From positions 62,001-126,000 of IMG/VR virus record IMGVR_UViG_3300025133_000029: DNA of 64,000 bases; one strand, 5' to 3'. Origin of the DNA: a virus. The notes under the pieces were generated by a model, which was given only the letters and a program-made list of their open reading frames with translations, searched no databases and was not told where the DNA came from. The translations under genes were made by a program, and so were the position numbers. This document shows positions 15,537 to 23,754 of this stretch, piece by piece (the first letter of the stretch is position 1; each line of letters begins with the position of its first letter).

Positions 15537-16034
15537 TCAGGAGGGGGGACTGAGCTTCATAAGGATGCTACGACCCTGACGGAGAGGGTTTTGGTCCACG
15601 GAGCAGGAGAGGGAACTCTTGAAGCGCTCGAGCAGTCTCATCCCAATCTCAGGGTGGCTGGCTTCTCTTCCGCGGAATTGAAGGACCACCTTTACTTGGT
15701 GTCCTTGATTGAGAAACTCTTGTGCGCGTCGTATTTTTGTCTCGAAGTCGTGATCCCCAATCTTGGGTCTCATCTTTATTTCTTTGACAGTTGTTCTTTT
15801 TTGCCGATTTTCTTTTCTTCGCTTCTTTTGTTCATATTGCAGCTTTCCATAGTCGACAATTCGGCAAACCGGAGGATCTGCATCGGGAGACACCTCGACT
15901 AAATCCAGATCCGAAGCTTCGGCAGTTCGGAGCGCTTGTGCCAAAGGAAAGGTTCCTAGTTGAGCGCCTTCCTGATCGATAAGCCTGACCACTCGTGATG
16001 TTATTTGGTCGTTGATTCGTAATTGTTTTTTAAT
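15537..16034 (-). CDS. infC: Translation initiation factor IF3, AUU start
   Basis: 165 aa homologue of bacterial IF3 (~180 aa), which binds the 30S subunit and controls start-codon selection. N domain: RINDQI, VVRLIDQEGAQLG, DLDLVEVSPDADPPVCRI, DYGKL; then a Lys-rich linker (KKRRKENRQKR) and the C domain (KEIKMRP, GDHDFETKIRRAQEFL, VKVVLQFRGRE). The frame is closed by TAG just upstream and has no ATG or TTG; a GTG at 15992 would delete the conserved INDQI segment. An ATT at 16034-16032 lies exactly 8 nt after a GAGGAG SD, and AUU is the classical infC start. Both domains are intact. Lone minus-strand gene between plus-strand genes. Confidence 0.9.
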   Translation of the reverse strand: MKKQLRINDQITSRVVRLIDQEGAQLGTFPLAQALRTAEASDLDLVEVSPDADPPVCRIVDYGKLQYEQKKRRKENRQKRTTVKEIKMRPKIGDHDFETKIRRAQEFLNQGHQVKVVLQFRGREASHPEIGMRLLERFKSSLSCSVDQNPLRQGRSILMKLSPPS

Positions 16035-16061
16035 TGTTCTATCTCCTCTGTGTGTTTGTTT

Positions 16062-16093
16062 CTATCGAATAGACTCTTTTGGTGATTCGATAG
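16062..16093. promoter_or_regulatory. 9-bp inverted repeat upstream of infC
   Basis: CTATCGAAT (16062-16070) and ATTCGATAG (16085-16093), perfect arms, 14-nt spacer. In an infC transcript this is a hairpin 13 nt before the SD; in DNA it covers the -35 area of the opposite promoter. Either an operator or an RNA control element. Confidence 0.5.
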
Positions 16094-16106
16094 TTCGTTC
16101 TATAAT
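16079..16106 (+). promoter_or_regulatory. Candidate sigma70-type promoter
   Basis: Perfect TATAAT at 16101-16106 with TTGGTG at a 16-nt spacing (16079-16084). It fits transcription of the gene at 16152, with a leader of about 40 nt. Confidence 0.5.
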
Positions 16107-16151
16107 AATGAAGTACTTCCCAAGATAGCGAAATGAATAAGGGGTTTGGAA

Positions 16152-16397
16152 ATGTCCACTTTGATGTCTTCCTCGATTCGCCAGAGTTTTATCGATGCTC
16201 TCTCTAAAACAATAAAAGAAAAAGATGTGCTAGATGCAGTGCTAGAGGCTTTCGATTCTTGTGTAAATGGGGATTCGATACAGGCGCTCGTAAAAGAATC
16301 GTGCTCTTGTTCATATGAGTATGAGCAGCAGGTAGAAGAGATTATGATACTTCGAGCCGAGAATAGAGAACTTCGGCGTCACGCAAAAATACCATAA
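16152..16397 (+). CDS. Small helical protein, unknown
   Basis: 81 aa; ATG 7 nt after AAGGGG. Mostly helical and acidic, with three cysteines (DSCVNG, ESCSCSYEYE) and a C-terminal heptad-like stretch (VEEIMILRAENRELRR) suggesting a coiled coil. No family recognised. It sits behind the TATAAT promoter, divergent from infC. Confidence 0.6.
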   Translation: MSTLMSSSIRQSFIDALSKTIKEKDVLDAVLEAFDSCVNGDSIQALVKESCSCSYEYEQQVEEIMILRAENRELRRHAKIP

Positions 16398-16460
16398 TTG
16401 CTTGATAGATAATTTGCCACAAGTGTCCTGTATCAGAGAGAATTAGTTATTCGCTTTTGC

Positions 16461-16481
16461 GATCTTTAGAATCTAAAGATC
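16461..16481. repeat. Dispersed palindrome copy 5
   Basis: Perfect core (16463-16479, centre A) extended by GA/TC to 21 bp. It lies 64 nt after one stop and 25 nt before the next ATG. Confidence 0.9.
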
Positions 16482-16505
16482 CTGTATTTTTATTCGAGAA
16501 ATATT

Positions 16506-16619
16506 ATGTGGTTTTTTGCAGTTTCCGGCGAGATCAATATGTGGGCAGTCGCGGGAATTCTTTCGTTTTTTATTGCTATTATCGTGCATCTTATTGAGGA
16601 TGATGACTTGGGGAGTTAG
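16506..16619 (+). CDS. Small membrane peptide
   Basis: 37 aa with a central hydrophobic segment (MWAVAGILSFFIAIIVHLI) and an acidic tail (EDDDLGS). The stop precedes the next ATG by 3 nt and the end of the frame supplies that gene's GGGAG SD, which argues for a real coupled gene. The SD for this ORF is weak; ATG 16539 is an alternative start. Confidence 0.4.
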   Translation: MWFFAVSGEINMWAVAGILSFFIAIIVHLIEDDDLGS

Positions 16620-16622
16620 GGC

Positions 16623-17267
16623 ATGCGAAAAGTAGAATCGGGTTCCAGGTTTCCTGGTGGATTTAAACCAGACTTATATGATCGGACTTTTGGGGAAAAG
16701 GATCTGGTTTGGTACCAAGCAAATAAAAACAGATTTGCGGTTTGGACTATTTGTGTATTGGTGGGGTTGGCTATATTTGCTTTTGGGAAGTATTCGACAG
16801 TGGTTCAGGTGAAAGCAGCTTCTGTTATGTTTGGATATCCAGGACTCAGTCCGATCTACACTCGCTTCTATATCATCTTGTCTGCTTTTGTTGTTTGTGT
16901 GATCTCTTCTATCTTTTGGATAAGGTCGGGCTGGGTCTTTATAGGACTTTGGTTTGATCGCTTCTCTCACAAGTTTCTATACGATGATGGGATGAAGAGA
17001 GTGGGAGAGTTCCTCTCCACACATCCTCATCTTGGATTGGTTGAGTTGTGGAGAAAGGGTGAGAAAGGACTCTTGTTTGTTTATGATCACAATATGTTTA
17101 GCGGAAGCCACGAGGAAACAATCGGCCTGCTGAACGATCTGTATAAACCCTTCTTCTTAGATTGTTTTTATTGGGCAGAAGATCTTGAGTTCGTTGACTA
17201 CGAGGAGAAGAGGGTAGGGAACGAGTTGATCTGGGTAAACCGAGGGTGGTCGGGCTTCGAGAGCTAA
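16623..17267 (+). CDS. Two-span membrane protein, unknown
   Basis: 214 aa. Two hydrophobic segments, about residues 38-55 (VWTICVLVGLAIFAFG) and 82-102 (FYIILSAFVVCVISSIFWI), with a short loop between them. A cytosolic-looking C-terminal domain of ~105 residues is rich in aromatics (LDCFYWAEDLEFVDYEE). Start follows GGGAG. First of three consecutive unknown genes with membrane or charged features; a membrane-associated function such as exclusion is possible but unproven. Confidence 0.6.
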   Translation: MRKVESGSRFPGGFKPDLYDRTFGEKDLVWYQANKNRFAVWTICVLVGLAIFAFGKYSTVVQVKAASVMFGYPGLSPIYTRFYIILSAFVVCVISSIFWIRSGWVFIGLWFDRFSHKFLYDDGMKRVGEFLSTHPHLGLVELWRKGEKGLLFVYDHNMFSGSHEETIGLLNDLYKPFFLDCFYWAEDLEFVDYEEKRVGNELIWVNRGWSGFES

Positions 17268-17329
17268 ACGGATTATTCCTCTTTTCTGATATTTGGTAAA
17301 TGCTCTCTTTATTACACTGATGTTAGTTG

Positions 17330-17356
17330 GCGAGACTTGCAGGTTCTCGCTTTTTT
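17330..17356 (+). terminator. Intrinsic terminator just before next RBS
   Basis: GCGAGA (17330-17335) pairs with TCTCGC (17345-17350), 9-nt loop, then six T. Only 26 nt separate it from the next ATG, leaving little room for an independent promoter. Confidence 0.8.
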
Positions 17357-17381
17357 ATTATGCATCAGGAGTGATAGGAAC

Positions 17382-18263
17382 ATGACCTTGAGAAGTAACA
17401 TAACGTTAAACAAGAGAGTCCTTCCCAGTGGAAACCCGATTTACATGCGTCCTCTAATGATACACAACGAGGCTGAGATTGGATGCATCCATGATGCAAC
17501 TGCCTTTCGGTATCTGGCAGATGGAGGGGTGTCGGGGGGTAGGATCTGGGCAGGCGATCTCCCTGATCCAAGTACGGAGAGTAAAGAGACTCGACATCTG
17601 GAGGTAGTTGATTCTAGGAAGGTGTCTTTTGGCAGCCTTCCTTGTTTCTCTGTGACTAAGGGTGGTCGTGTCTGGGATGGGGTTGTTGATTCAGAGACGA
17701 GTGTTTCTGTCTTCTTCTTGCCTTTAAAAGTGTATCGGATCGTGTTGGACTGTTTTTTTGATTACAGAAAGAAACATCAATATCTGCAGAAGTTTTTCGG
17801 CGCAATCGATGGATTTGCACCACCACTGACCTTTCCAGGAGAAGGCTTTGGCAACGGAGGAGGAGACTTTGGATCGGAATGTCTGTCTTACCTTATGGAG
17901 GAGATGGAGGAGCGTGAGGAAAGAAACGCTCGACTCGGAGTTCACGCGGGTGGGTATTCCGCTTTTGAATATTTCCTGGATGTATTCTTTGGAGGCAAGA
18001 AGAAAACGGCTGCTCGGGAAACCCTCCTAGAAAAGCTTCGAATCATTATCGAGAACCCAATCCCCATTCTCAGGATCGAGAAGTCTGGTCAGAGGGCGTC
18101 TACGGCGTATAATGTGAGTGCAGTCATTTCGCCTGAAGACTATGTGGGTGCATGGGCAGAAGATCTCACAGATATGTACAAGGCTATTCCTTTTGTTGGG
18201 GAAGGCATTCCAAGAGAAGCGCTTGAAGAGTGTTTTATCGAGAGCTATCCCAGAGAGCTTTAA
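17382..18263 (+). CDS. Unknown protein, 293 aa
   Basis: ATG 11 nt after AGGAG; earlier in-frame starts lie before the terminator at 17330. Soluble, no membrane segment. Noted features: a Gly-rich stretch (FPGEGFGNGGGDFGSE, about 161-176), an acidic helix (MEEMEEREER) and a basic patch (GGKKKTAARETLLEKLR). No catalytic signature recognised. It is followed by a membrane protein after 33 nt. Confidence 0.6.
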   Translation: MTLRSNITLNKRVLPSGNPIYMRPLMIHNEAEIGCIHDATAFRYLADGGVSGGRIWAGDLPDPSTESKETRHLEVVDSRKVSFGSLPCFSVTKGGRVWDGVVDSETSVSVFFLPLKVYRIVLDCFFDYRKKHQYLQKFFGAIDGFAPPLTFPGEGFGNGGGDFGSECLSYLMEEMEEREERNARLGVHAGGYSAFEYFLDVFFGGKKKTAARETLLEKLRIIIENPIPILRIEKSGQRASTAYNVSAVISPEDYVGAWAEDLTDMYKAIPFVGEGIPREALEECFIESYPREL

Positions 18264-18296
18264 TTCTGGTTACATAAAGGAAGGTAAAGAGAGAAG

Positions 18297-19004
18297 ATGA
18301 CCGATAGAGCAAAAAAGACTTTCCATGAGAATCTCCGCAAATTAGAAGAGTGCTACTCCGAAAAGGAACTCCCCGCAAGTTGGAAAGACGGCCTACTTTG
18401 GAAGCTGGAGAAGACCAACCTGGATATTTCGGCGATGAAATCTCGGATACGTTATTATTTTTTCTTGGGTATTTTTCTGACTGCCTCGTTCTATCTTTGC
18501 CGCGAGGTGGGTTTATTTCAACACGACCTTTTTAACTTTACATCTTTACTATTCCTAATTATATCCGGATTATTTGCGGTTATAGAGGTTATCTATAGCT
18601 CAAATGTTTTCTTAAAGAGAAACAATCGTATCTTGATTCTATCGAAAGGTAGGGATCTGTTCCTGGAGTGGGTGGATGTTTTTCTTCCCACAGATTGCTA
18701 TCTGATCTATCGAAAAAACGACGCTCTTGTCTTCTTGTTAAACCCTGAGAAGATGGTGTATCAAAGCGGGGGCGAAGAGGTGAGGGCAAATCAGATATGT
18801 CGATTCAGGGGTGTTTTAGAGGACTTTTTTCTGTTGGATCCGCAAAGCTCATTCAACAGATATAGTGATCTCCGCCTTTGCTTTCCCTGGTTGGAGCGTT
18901 GTGAGATTGCTTTGGTTTCATCTCTAGATATTAGATCGGTAAGGATAAGGTCTGAAGGTTTGGGGAAAGAGGTTTTGTGGGATGCGGCGGTAAAAAAAGC
19001 CTGA
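18297..19004 (+). CDS. Two-span membrane protein, unknown
   Basis: 235 aa; SD AGAGAGAAG before ATG. Hydrophobic segments at about residues 54-70 (YYFFLGIFLTASFYL) and 82-100 (LLFLIISGLFAVIEVIY), then a ~130-residue soluble C-terminal domain. Overall plan resembles the gene at 16623 (two spans plus C-terminal soluble domain), though direct sequence similarity is not obvious. Palindrome copy 6 begins 2 nt after the stop. Confidence 0.6.
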   Translation: MTDRAKKTFHENLRKLEECYSEKELPASWKDGLLWKLEKTNLDISAMKSRIRYYFFLGIFLTASFYLCREVGLFQHDLFNFTSLLFLIISGLFAVIEVIYSSNVFLKRNNRILILSKGRDLFLEWVDVFLPTDCYLIYRKNDALVFLLNPEKMVYQSGGEEVRANQICRFRGVLEDFFLLDPQSSFNRYSDLRLCFPWLERCEIALVSSLDIRSVRIRSEGLGKEVLWDAAVKKA

Positions 19005-19006
19005 GC

Positions 19007-19027
19007 AATCTTTAGAGTCTAAAGATT
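19007..19027. repeat. Dispersed palindrome copy 6
   Basis: Perfect core 19009-19025 (centre G) extended by AA/TT, directly after a stop codon and 38 nt before the next start. Confidence 0.9.
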
Positions 19028-19065
19028 TAGTATGAAAAAAAACGAAAGATAGGTGAATGTGTAAG

Positions 19066-20007
19066 ATGGAAAACAACGGAAAGCCTTGGAGAGTAGGATT
19101 ATTGGATACGTTCAGAAGCAATAAAGAAGCTCGGCTATGGGCTTCGATTATGAACAAAATTAGACAATGCTTTGGGTGTTATGGATTTTATCCGTCCAGT
19201 TTTATTTGTTCTTCTGTTTTCTTGGAGGAAGTTTCTAAAATACTTGGTTTCTTGCCGAGTGGTATTGAGTTCGAATACCAAGAACACCATGGCCTGTCTC
19301 TGCTCATTGTGATTGATAATGGGGTGCCGTATGGTTCATTTGATGTTGTGGATGAGTCATATTTGGAGGGGATGCGGATCGCCCCTCTTTTGTTTAAGTC
19401 TCGTCAGCTAGCCAACAACACAATAAATGAACGATTTGATACAAGAGTAGCTTTGGGGGAGTGTTGGGAGGAACTTCATAGTTCGATGCGTCGTCGCTAT
19501 TTTTTCTGGGCGCGTGAATTATGGATTCTTCTGCAAAGAACAGAGGGAGGGGTTTCTTCTTACATGGGGGAAGAGACCGATAGTGATGAGGATAGCAATA
19601 TGGAACCGGGTGGCCGAGATTTTGTCTTCGAGCGTCGTAGAACGTTACCGACTGGAATCATTTGTAAGAAGATTGTTGAATACATTGCGCAGGAGCATTG
19701 GAAGGATTTGCTCGTGGAGTTGGACCTTTCTAAAATGAAGGGTCCATTTTCTGCAGATGAGTTCAAACAGGTCACAAAAAGATCACAGTGGAAGTCAGGC
19801 ACAGAGATTTTTATATTTTCCGATAAAGCTAAACAACGGGAGTGGGATATCCTTGGGTCGGTAAACACAACGATGGATTTCATGGTGAATGTAATAGAGG
19901 CTCAAGATTCACTGACTGTTGTTGTGGGCAGTATTTTTGGTGGAATTGCTCCCCAATTGTTAAGTTGGTTAAAGGATTTGGATGGAATTAAATACGTGGA
20001 GAGATGA
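19066..20007 (+). CDS. Unknown protein, 313 aa
   Basis: ATG 9 nt after AGGTGA; an ATG at 19057 is too close to that SD. Soluble alpha/beta protein with an acidic central insert (EETDSDEDSNMEPGG, about 168-182). No family recognised. Lies in a plus-strand series after palindrome copy 6. Confidence 0.6.
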   Translation: MENNGKPWRVGLLDTFRSNKEARLWASIMNKIRQCFGCYGFYPSSFICSSVFLEEVSKILGFLPSGIEFEYQEHHGLSLLIVIDNGVPYGSFDVVDESYLEGMRIAPLLFKSRQLANNTINERFDTRVALGECWEELHSSMRRRYFFWARELWILLQRTEGGVSSYMGEETDSDEDSNMEPGGRDFVFERRRTLPTGIICKKIVEYIAQEHWKDLLVELDLSKMKGPFSADEFKQVTKRSQWKSGTEIFIFSDKAKQREWDILGSVNTTMDFMVNVIEAQDSLTVVVGSIFGGIAPQLLSWLKDLDGIKYVER

Positions 20008-20035
20008 TCTTCAACTTTTCTTGAGGTAATAATAG

Positions 20036-20272
20036 ATGAGTCGTTCATATAATTTTGGAACATGCACGATCAATATTCCAGACGGTATGAGAGTTCGGTG
20101 CCTTCAGCATCGGTGGGAATCGAGGGGTAGTTCTGTTGTAGTGGACAGAAACCCAGGAGGCACAGATTCAACAGGAGATCAACACTACAACTTGGAGCGT
20201 TGTTCTTTTTGCGGAGCCGAGCGAAGAAGTGGTGTCTTTTTCATGTCTGGTGCTTCGACCTCAACAGACTAA
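20036..20272 (+). CDS. Small zinc-ribbon-like protein
   Basis: 78 aa, start after TTGAGGTAATAATAG. Two cysteines near the middle (GTCTINI, RVRCLQHRW) and a C-terminal LERCSFCGAERR (C-x2-C) suggest a one-site zinc ribbon with a His ligand (LQHRW or DQHYN). Function unknown. Confidence 0.55.
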   Translation: MSRSYNFGTCTINIPDGMRVRCLQHRWESRGSSVVVDRNPGGTDSTGDQHYNLERCSFCGAERRSGVFFMSGASTSTD

Positions 20273-20292
20273 AGGAACAAAAGGTTACTCGT

Positions 20293-21279
20293 TTGCCAAA
20301 GAAAATTGAAGAGTTGTTTAACTCAGTAAGAAACAAGCCAAACTATGTAGATGAAAAAGAAGAAAGAAATTGGGTGGATTCACTATTTATAAGTGGAGGT
20401 AGTAAAGTGTTTCGTTTTATGGAAGATGTTAGGGAAATGTGCTTATCTGGTTCATGCGATGATGCGATGAAGGTTGAAAAAGATATAGCAAAGGGAATAG
20501 ATACCGATACGGGTGATAAGGAAGGAGAAGATCTCTTCTTTCCCGAAGAGGTGGGGCAACTTCTTTATCAAAGAGACCCTCGTGAGCTAATCTCTTCTTA
20601 TCCGGACTTGCCCAGAGTGGTTCCAAACTTTTCAGTAAATACTATGTCTGGGATTAGTGAGGGGAGGCATGTTTGGACTGCGTGTCTAGATCTTATGGAG
20701 TGGTCACTAACGAGCAGTTGTGTACCAAAGAGGGATGTGGGGACGTTGGATTGTTTAATGGGGATAACACCCCATTACGAGGCGGCTTGGCAGGATTTTA
20801 GAAATTGGCCGTTAGCAAAAAGTACGGACAGAAATGATCCCCTTCGTTGGGGAAATAGACCATTACTTCTTATGTCTATTGTAGTTCTTCGCTATAATGG
20901 GGAGTACTTTCTATATGTTTGCCATTCATCATTGCGGGGGATGAGTTCGGACAGACAAAGAGCATCAAAGAGGGGATTGTTTCTCTGGAACTTTATATGT
21001 CACAACATGCATTGGTGGCTACCAAAGAGTATTGGGGGAGGGGGGTTGGCGGTTTGCTATTCGGTGACAAGAGATCCTCTAGAGAGGGAGAATGTTGCTA
21101 AACTTGGGACTTTGATGGGGGTGTATGGAGGGGTAGATGCTTGTATCATTGGAAATAGTGGGACTGTATTAATGCATCATCCTAATGATTTTGAATTAGA
21201 TGATCATTTAGGATTAGAGTTATTGCCATTAAGGAATTCTGATGGGGTTAGATCGTCTTTGAAGATTTTTGAGTCATAA
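20293..21279 (+). CDS. Unknown protein, 328 aa
   Basis: TTG start 8 nt after AAAGG, just past the zinc-ribbon gene; the open frame extends upstream but overlaps that gene. The first 130 residues are charged and helical; residues 150-328 are aromatic-rich with several Trp/Cys/His (HNMHWWLPKSIGGGG, VLMHHPNDFELDDH). No recognised family. Converges on the gene at 21289. Confidence 0.55.
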   Translation: MPKKIEELFNSVRNKPNYVDEKEERNWVDSLFISGGSKVFRFMEDVREMCLSGSCDDAMKVEKDIAKGIDTDTGDKEGEDLFFPEEVGQLLYQRDPRELISSYPDLPRVVPNFSVNTMSGISEGRHVWTACLDLMEWSLTSSCVPKRDVGTLDCLMGITPHYEAAWQDFRNWPLAKSTDRNDPLRWGNRPLLLMSIVVLRYNGEYFLYVCHSSLRGMSSDRQRASKRGLFLWNFICHNMHWWLPKSIGGGGLAVCYSVTRDPLERENVAKLGTLMGVYGGVDACIIGNSGTVLMHHPNDFELDDHLGLELLPLRNSDGVRSSLKIFES

Positions 21280-21288
21280 GAAAAAGGT

Positions 21289-21729
21289 CTAGGGGATATT
21301 CTCTATTTTTGTTTTCTCCATTAGATCTTTGGATGAATGCAGAAGATTATCTATTGTTTTATCCTCTACTTTTATAAGTTCCGCAGATAGTTTTTTTTTG
21401 TTTCTTTGAGATTTTTTTTCAAGATCGGCTATTTGTTTATTTATTTGCTTTCTTTTTTCTTTGCGACCTGCTTCTGTTTTTTTTATAAGAGCAAGTTTGT
21501 GTTTATTGACGGCTATATTTTTTTCATATCTGGCTTGGTCTCTCTGAGCTTTTAGCCACTTGGTACTAACCCGAAGTTTGTATACGGTTCTTTTATATCG
21601 TCGAATCACAAACTGTTGTACGGATATGATAGCGAGAGTGGCGGCTAAACCCCAGACAAGTATTTTTACCCAAATTTTCTCTGAGTACCCACTTGCGATT
21701 TTGCCAAAAAAGTTTTTTACTTTTTCCAT
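21289..21729 (-). CDS. Membrane-anchored coiled-coil protein
   Basis: 146 aa. N-terminal hydrophobic segment at about residues 24-42 (KILVWGLAATLAIISVQQ) followed by a long Lys-rich coiled coil to the C-terminus (repeats such as NKHKLALIKKTEAGRKEKRKQ). The shape (one TM plus extended helix) resembles inner-membrane spanin-type or tape-like accessory proteins, but no lysis neighbour is seen. It lies 9 nt downstream of the ParB-methyltransferase stop. Confidence 0.6.
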   Translation of the reverse strand: MEKVKNFFGKIASGYSEKIWVKILVWGLAATLAIISVQQFVIRRYKRTVYKLRVSTKWLKAQRDQARYEKNIAVNKHKLALIKKTEAGRKEKRKQINKQIADLEKKSQRNKKKLSAELIKVEDKTIDNLLHSSKDLMEKTKIENIP

Positions 21730-21738
21730 AATCGTCTT

Positions 21739-23157
21739 CTAGTTTTTTTGTGTTTTTGGCACCGGGACAATTGGAATGGACTCTGCTTTAGAATCTTTAG
21801 AGTCTAAAGATTCTTCTTCCAGAATCTTTCCTTGCTCGTCGAATTCTATATCGACGGGTGTTATATCGGATAATTCTCCAGATATGAGGTGTGGCTCAAT
21901 TCCAACTCGTTTCATTCTGTCGAGAATAATGGCTCCATATCCAGGATCAAGCTCTATCCCATATCCTCGGCGACCCGTGCTTTCTGCGGCGATAAGAGAA
22001 GTGCCGCTTCCCAAGAAAGCATCGTATACAGAATCTCCGGGGTTTGTGTGGTTTTCTATAGGTCGGCGCATGCATTCTATTGGTTTTTGTGTTCCATGAC
22101 CTGTTTGTTCGTCGAGTTCGTCATTTCCTCCTCCAAAGGCAGCCAGATTTCTTATTTCCCAAACATTTGATTGTTTTCTTCCTCCCTGCCAATTTGCGCT
22201 CTTTCCCTTTCTTACTGCATACCAAGCCATCTCATATTGTTGGTGGTAGTGACTTCTTGAGAATGCAAAGTGTTGCTTTTTCCAAACAACCATTGTTCTT
22301 GGTATAAAGTTGCAGTCTCGCAGTCCATCCATAATAACATCGGTAAATATGGCGGCGTGCCATACATAGGCAACATCTCCGGGAAAGAGTTTATATGCAT
22401 CTCGCCAGTCTGCTATGTGGTCATTAGCGACTTTTCCAGTAGATCGAACATTTCCTCGCATTGTGTCAGCTTCATTTCTCCATCCCGGATCATAGTTCAC
22501 TCCGTAGGGAGGGTCGGTAACCATAAGGAGTGGAACTTCACCACCAAAGAGAGTACTTACGGCTTGAGGATCTGTTGAAGATCCGATCATGAGTCTATGG
22601 TCACCGCATTGCCAGAGTTGTCCTAGTTGAGTTTTCCATTCGCGTTGCATGTCCTCTCTGGGGTCAAAGTCTTGTCTGTTTTCTTCATCACGGACATTGT
22701 TTTTCTTTTGATCGATTTTGACGCCTTGAAGGATTTCTCGGAGGTCTTCGGTTTTGAAACCTGTTCCTCTTAGTTTTATTGCGCTTTGTTTTACGTTCTC
22801 GAGTATTTCTGAAAGTATTTTATTGTCGTACGTTGCGATGTCAGATGTGCGGTTATCGGCGAGGAGTATTCGGAGAGCTTGGTCATCATCTACGTCTATA
22901 AATATAACGGGGACTTTAGTTTCTCCTTCTTCCAGGAGAGCTTTGTATCTGTGGTTTCCAACAAGGATGAAATTTGTTGTTTTTTGAACAATCAATACGC
23001 CATAGAAACCATTAACTTGAAGGCTTTCGCGTATGAGGTCGATGTTTCCTTTTCTTGGGTTTCTTGGGTGAGTAAACACTGAATCAATGGGAACTTCTTC
23101 AATAGAAGATCCATCATTCAGGAAGTGTATTTTTTGTTCTTGCTTGATTTCTTCCAT
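21739..23157 (-). CDS. ParB-domain / DNA methyltransferase fusion
   Basis: 472 aa. Residues 15-145 are a ParB/Srx-like domain (IEEVPIDSVFTHPRNPRKG, LIVQKTTNFILVGNHRYKAL, LLADNRT). From ~175 comes an amino-methyltransferase of beta order: DPPY (215-218, motif IV) first, then NPGDSVYDAFLGSGTS (about residue 370, AdoMet motif I). It probably methylates adenine-N6 or cytosine-N4; this architecture is common in phages. The ParB-like part may act in DNA binding or have lost its own activity. No restriction partner is adjacent, consistent with self-protection or regulation. Palindrome copy 7 lies in the coding end and encodes ESLDSKDSK. Confidence 0.85.
   Translation of the reverse strand: MEEIKQEQKIHFLNDGSSIEEVPIDSVFTHPRNPRKGNIDLIRESLQVNGFYGVLIVQKTTNFILVGNHRYKALLEEGETKVPVIFIDVDDDQALRILLADNRTSDIATYDNKILSEILENVKQSAIKLRGTGFKTEDLREILQGVKIDQKKNNVRDEENRQDFDPREDMQREWKTQLGQLWQCGDHRLMIGSSTDPQAVSTLFGGEVPLLMVTDPPYGVNYDPGWRNEADTMRGNVRSTGKVANDHIADWRDAYKLFPGDVAYVWHAAIFTDVIMDGLRDCNFIPRTMVVWKKQHFAFSRSHYHQQYEMAWYAVRKGKSANWQGGRKQSNVWEIRNLAAFGGGNDELDEQTGHGTQKPIECMRRPIENHTNPGDSVYDAFLGSGTSLIAAESTGRRGYGIELDPGYGAIILDRMKRVGIEPHLISGELSDITPVDIEFDEQGKILEEESLDSKDSKAESIPIVPVPKTQKN
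21790..21814. repeat. Dispersed palindrome copy 7 (inside methyltransferase gene)
   Basis: 25-bp perfect palindrome (core 21794-21810, centre G) within the C-terminal, probably unstructured, tail of the methyltransferase reading frame. Confidence 0.9.
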
Positions 23158-23205
23158 GGGTTTTTCCTTCTGTTGTTTTTTTGGCGAAATAAAGCGAGGA
23201 GTGTT

Positions 23206-23658
23206 TTATTGTGGGAACTTTATCTCTGGTGTATCCGGAGCTTGATTTGTCTCTTTTGGTTCACTGGATTGTGAGAGACCTTTGGTCGCTTTGTGAATCT
23301 CGCCAACAACTTTTGTTTGTATGAATTGGATAGCACTTTCACTGACATCACCGTCAGGGTATACCAAATATAATTGTCTTGCCATCAATAATTTTTGTTG
23401 GGCACGAATTACAGAAAGACCAGATGCGGATGCTAAGTCTTCGGCGTTGTAGATTGTATGTTCCCAGAGAGCATTCCATAATTCATTGTCTGACATGGTT
23501 GCGCCATTTTTTATTTCATTTGGGGGATCCCATTTTACACCGATACGACGCCATGCGAGGATTAGATTCAAGAGTGAGTCGTCACCAATGAGAGAGTGTG
23601 CATTTTCAATACTGTCTTTGACAATAAATGAGCGGAGGAGTGTTGATGGATGAGCCAT
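23206..23658 (-). CDS. Small HTH-like protein, unknown
   Basis: 150 aa; ATG after AAGGAATAATA. The middle (YNAEDLASASGLSVIRAQQKL) has the spacing of a helix-turn-helix, followed by a variable tail ending in Pro/Lys. In a head-gene neighbourhood it could be a packaging or regulatory protein, but there is no firm family match. A strong terminator lies 18 nt upstream of its start. Confidence 0.55.
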   Translation of the reverse strand: MAHPSTLLRSFIVKDSIENAHSLIGDDSLLNLILAWRRIGVKWDPPNEIKNGATMSDNELWNALWEHTIYNAEDLASASGLSVIRAQQKLLMARQLYLVYPDGDVSESAIQFIQTKVVGEIHKATKGLSQSSEPKETNQAPDTPEIKFPQ

Positions 23659-23675
23659 TATTATTCCTTGTACGC

Positions 23676-23718
23676 AAAAAAAAAGGGCCATGACGTTAAT
23701 TCGCCATGGCCCTTTCGA
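23676..23718 (-). terminator. Strong intrinsic terminator (minus strand)
   Basis: AAAGGGCCATG / CATGGCCCTTT, 11-bp stem with a 12-nt loop; on the minus strand it is followed by a run of T (A run at 23676-23684 in plus). It ends the 24189/23755 transcript but sits just before the RBS of the gene ending at 23206. Confidence 0.85.
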
Positions 23719-23754
23719 TAATAGTCTTTTTTTGAGTCTATTGACTCATTTTTT

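Noticed and set aside
15525-15902. 125-codon plus-strand frame over infC
   Set aside because: It overlaps a gene with clear IF3 homology and intact domains.
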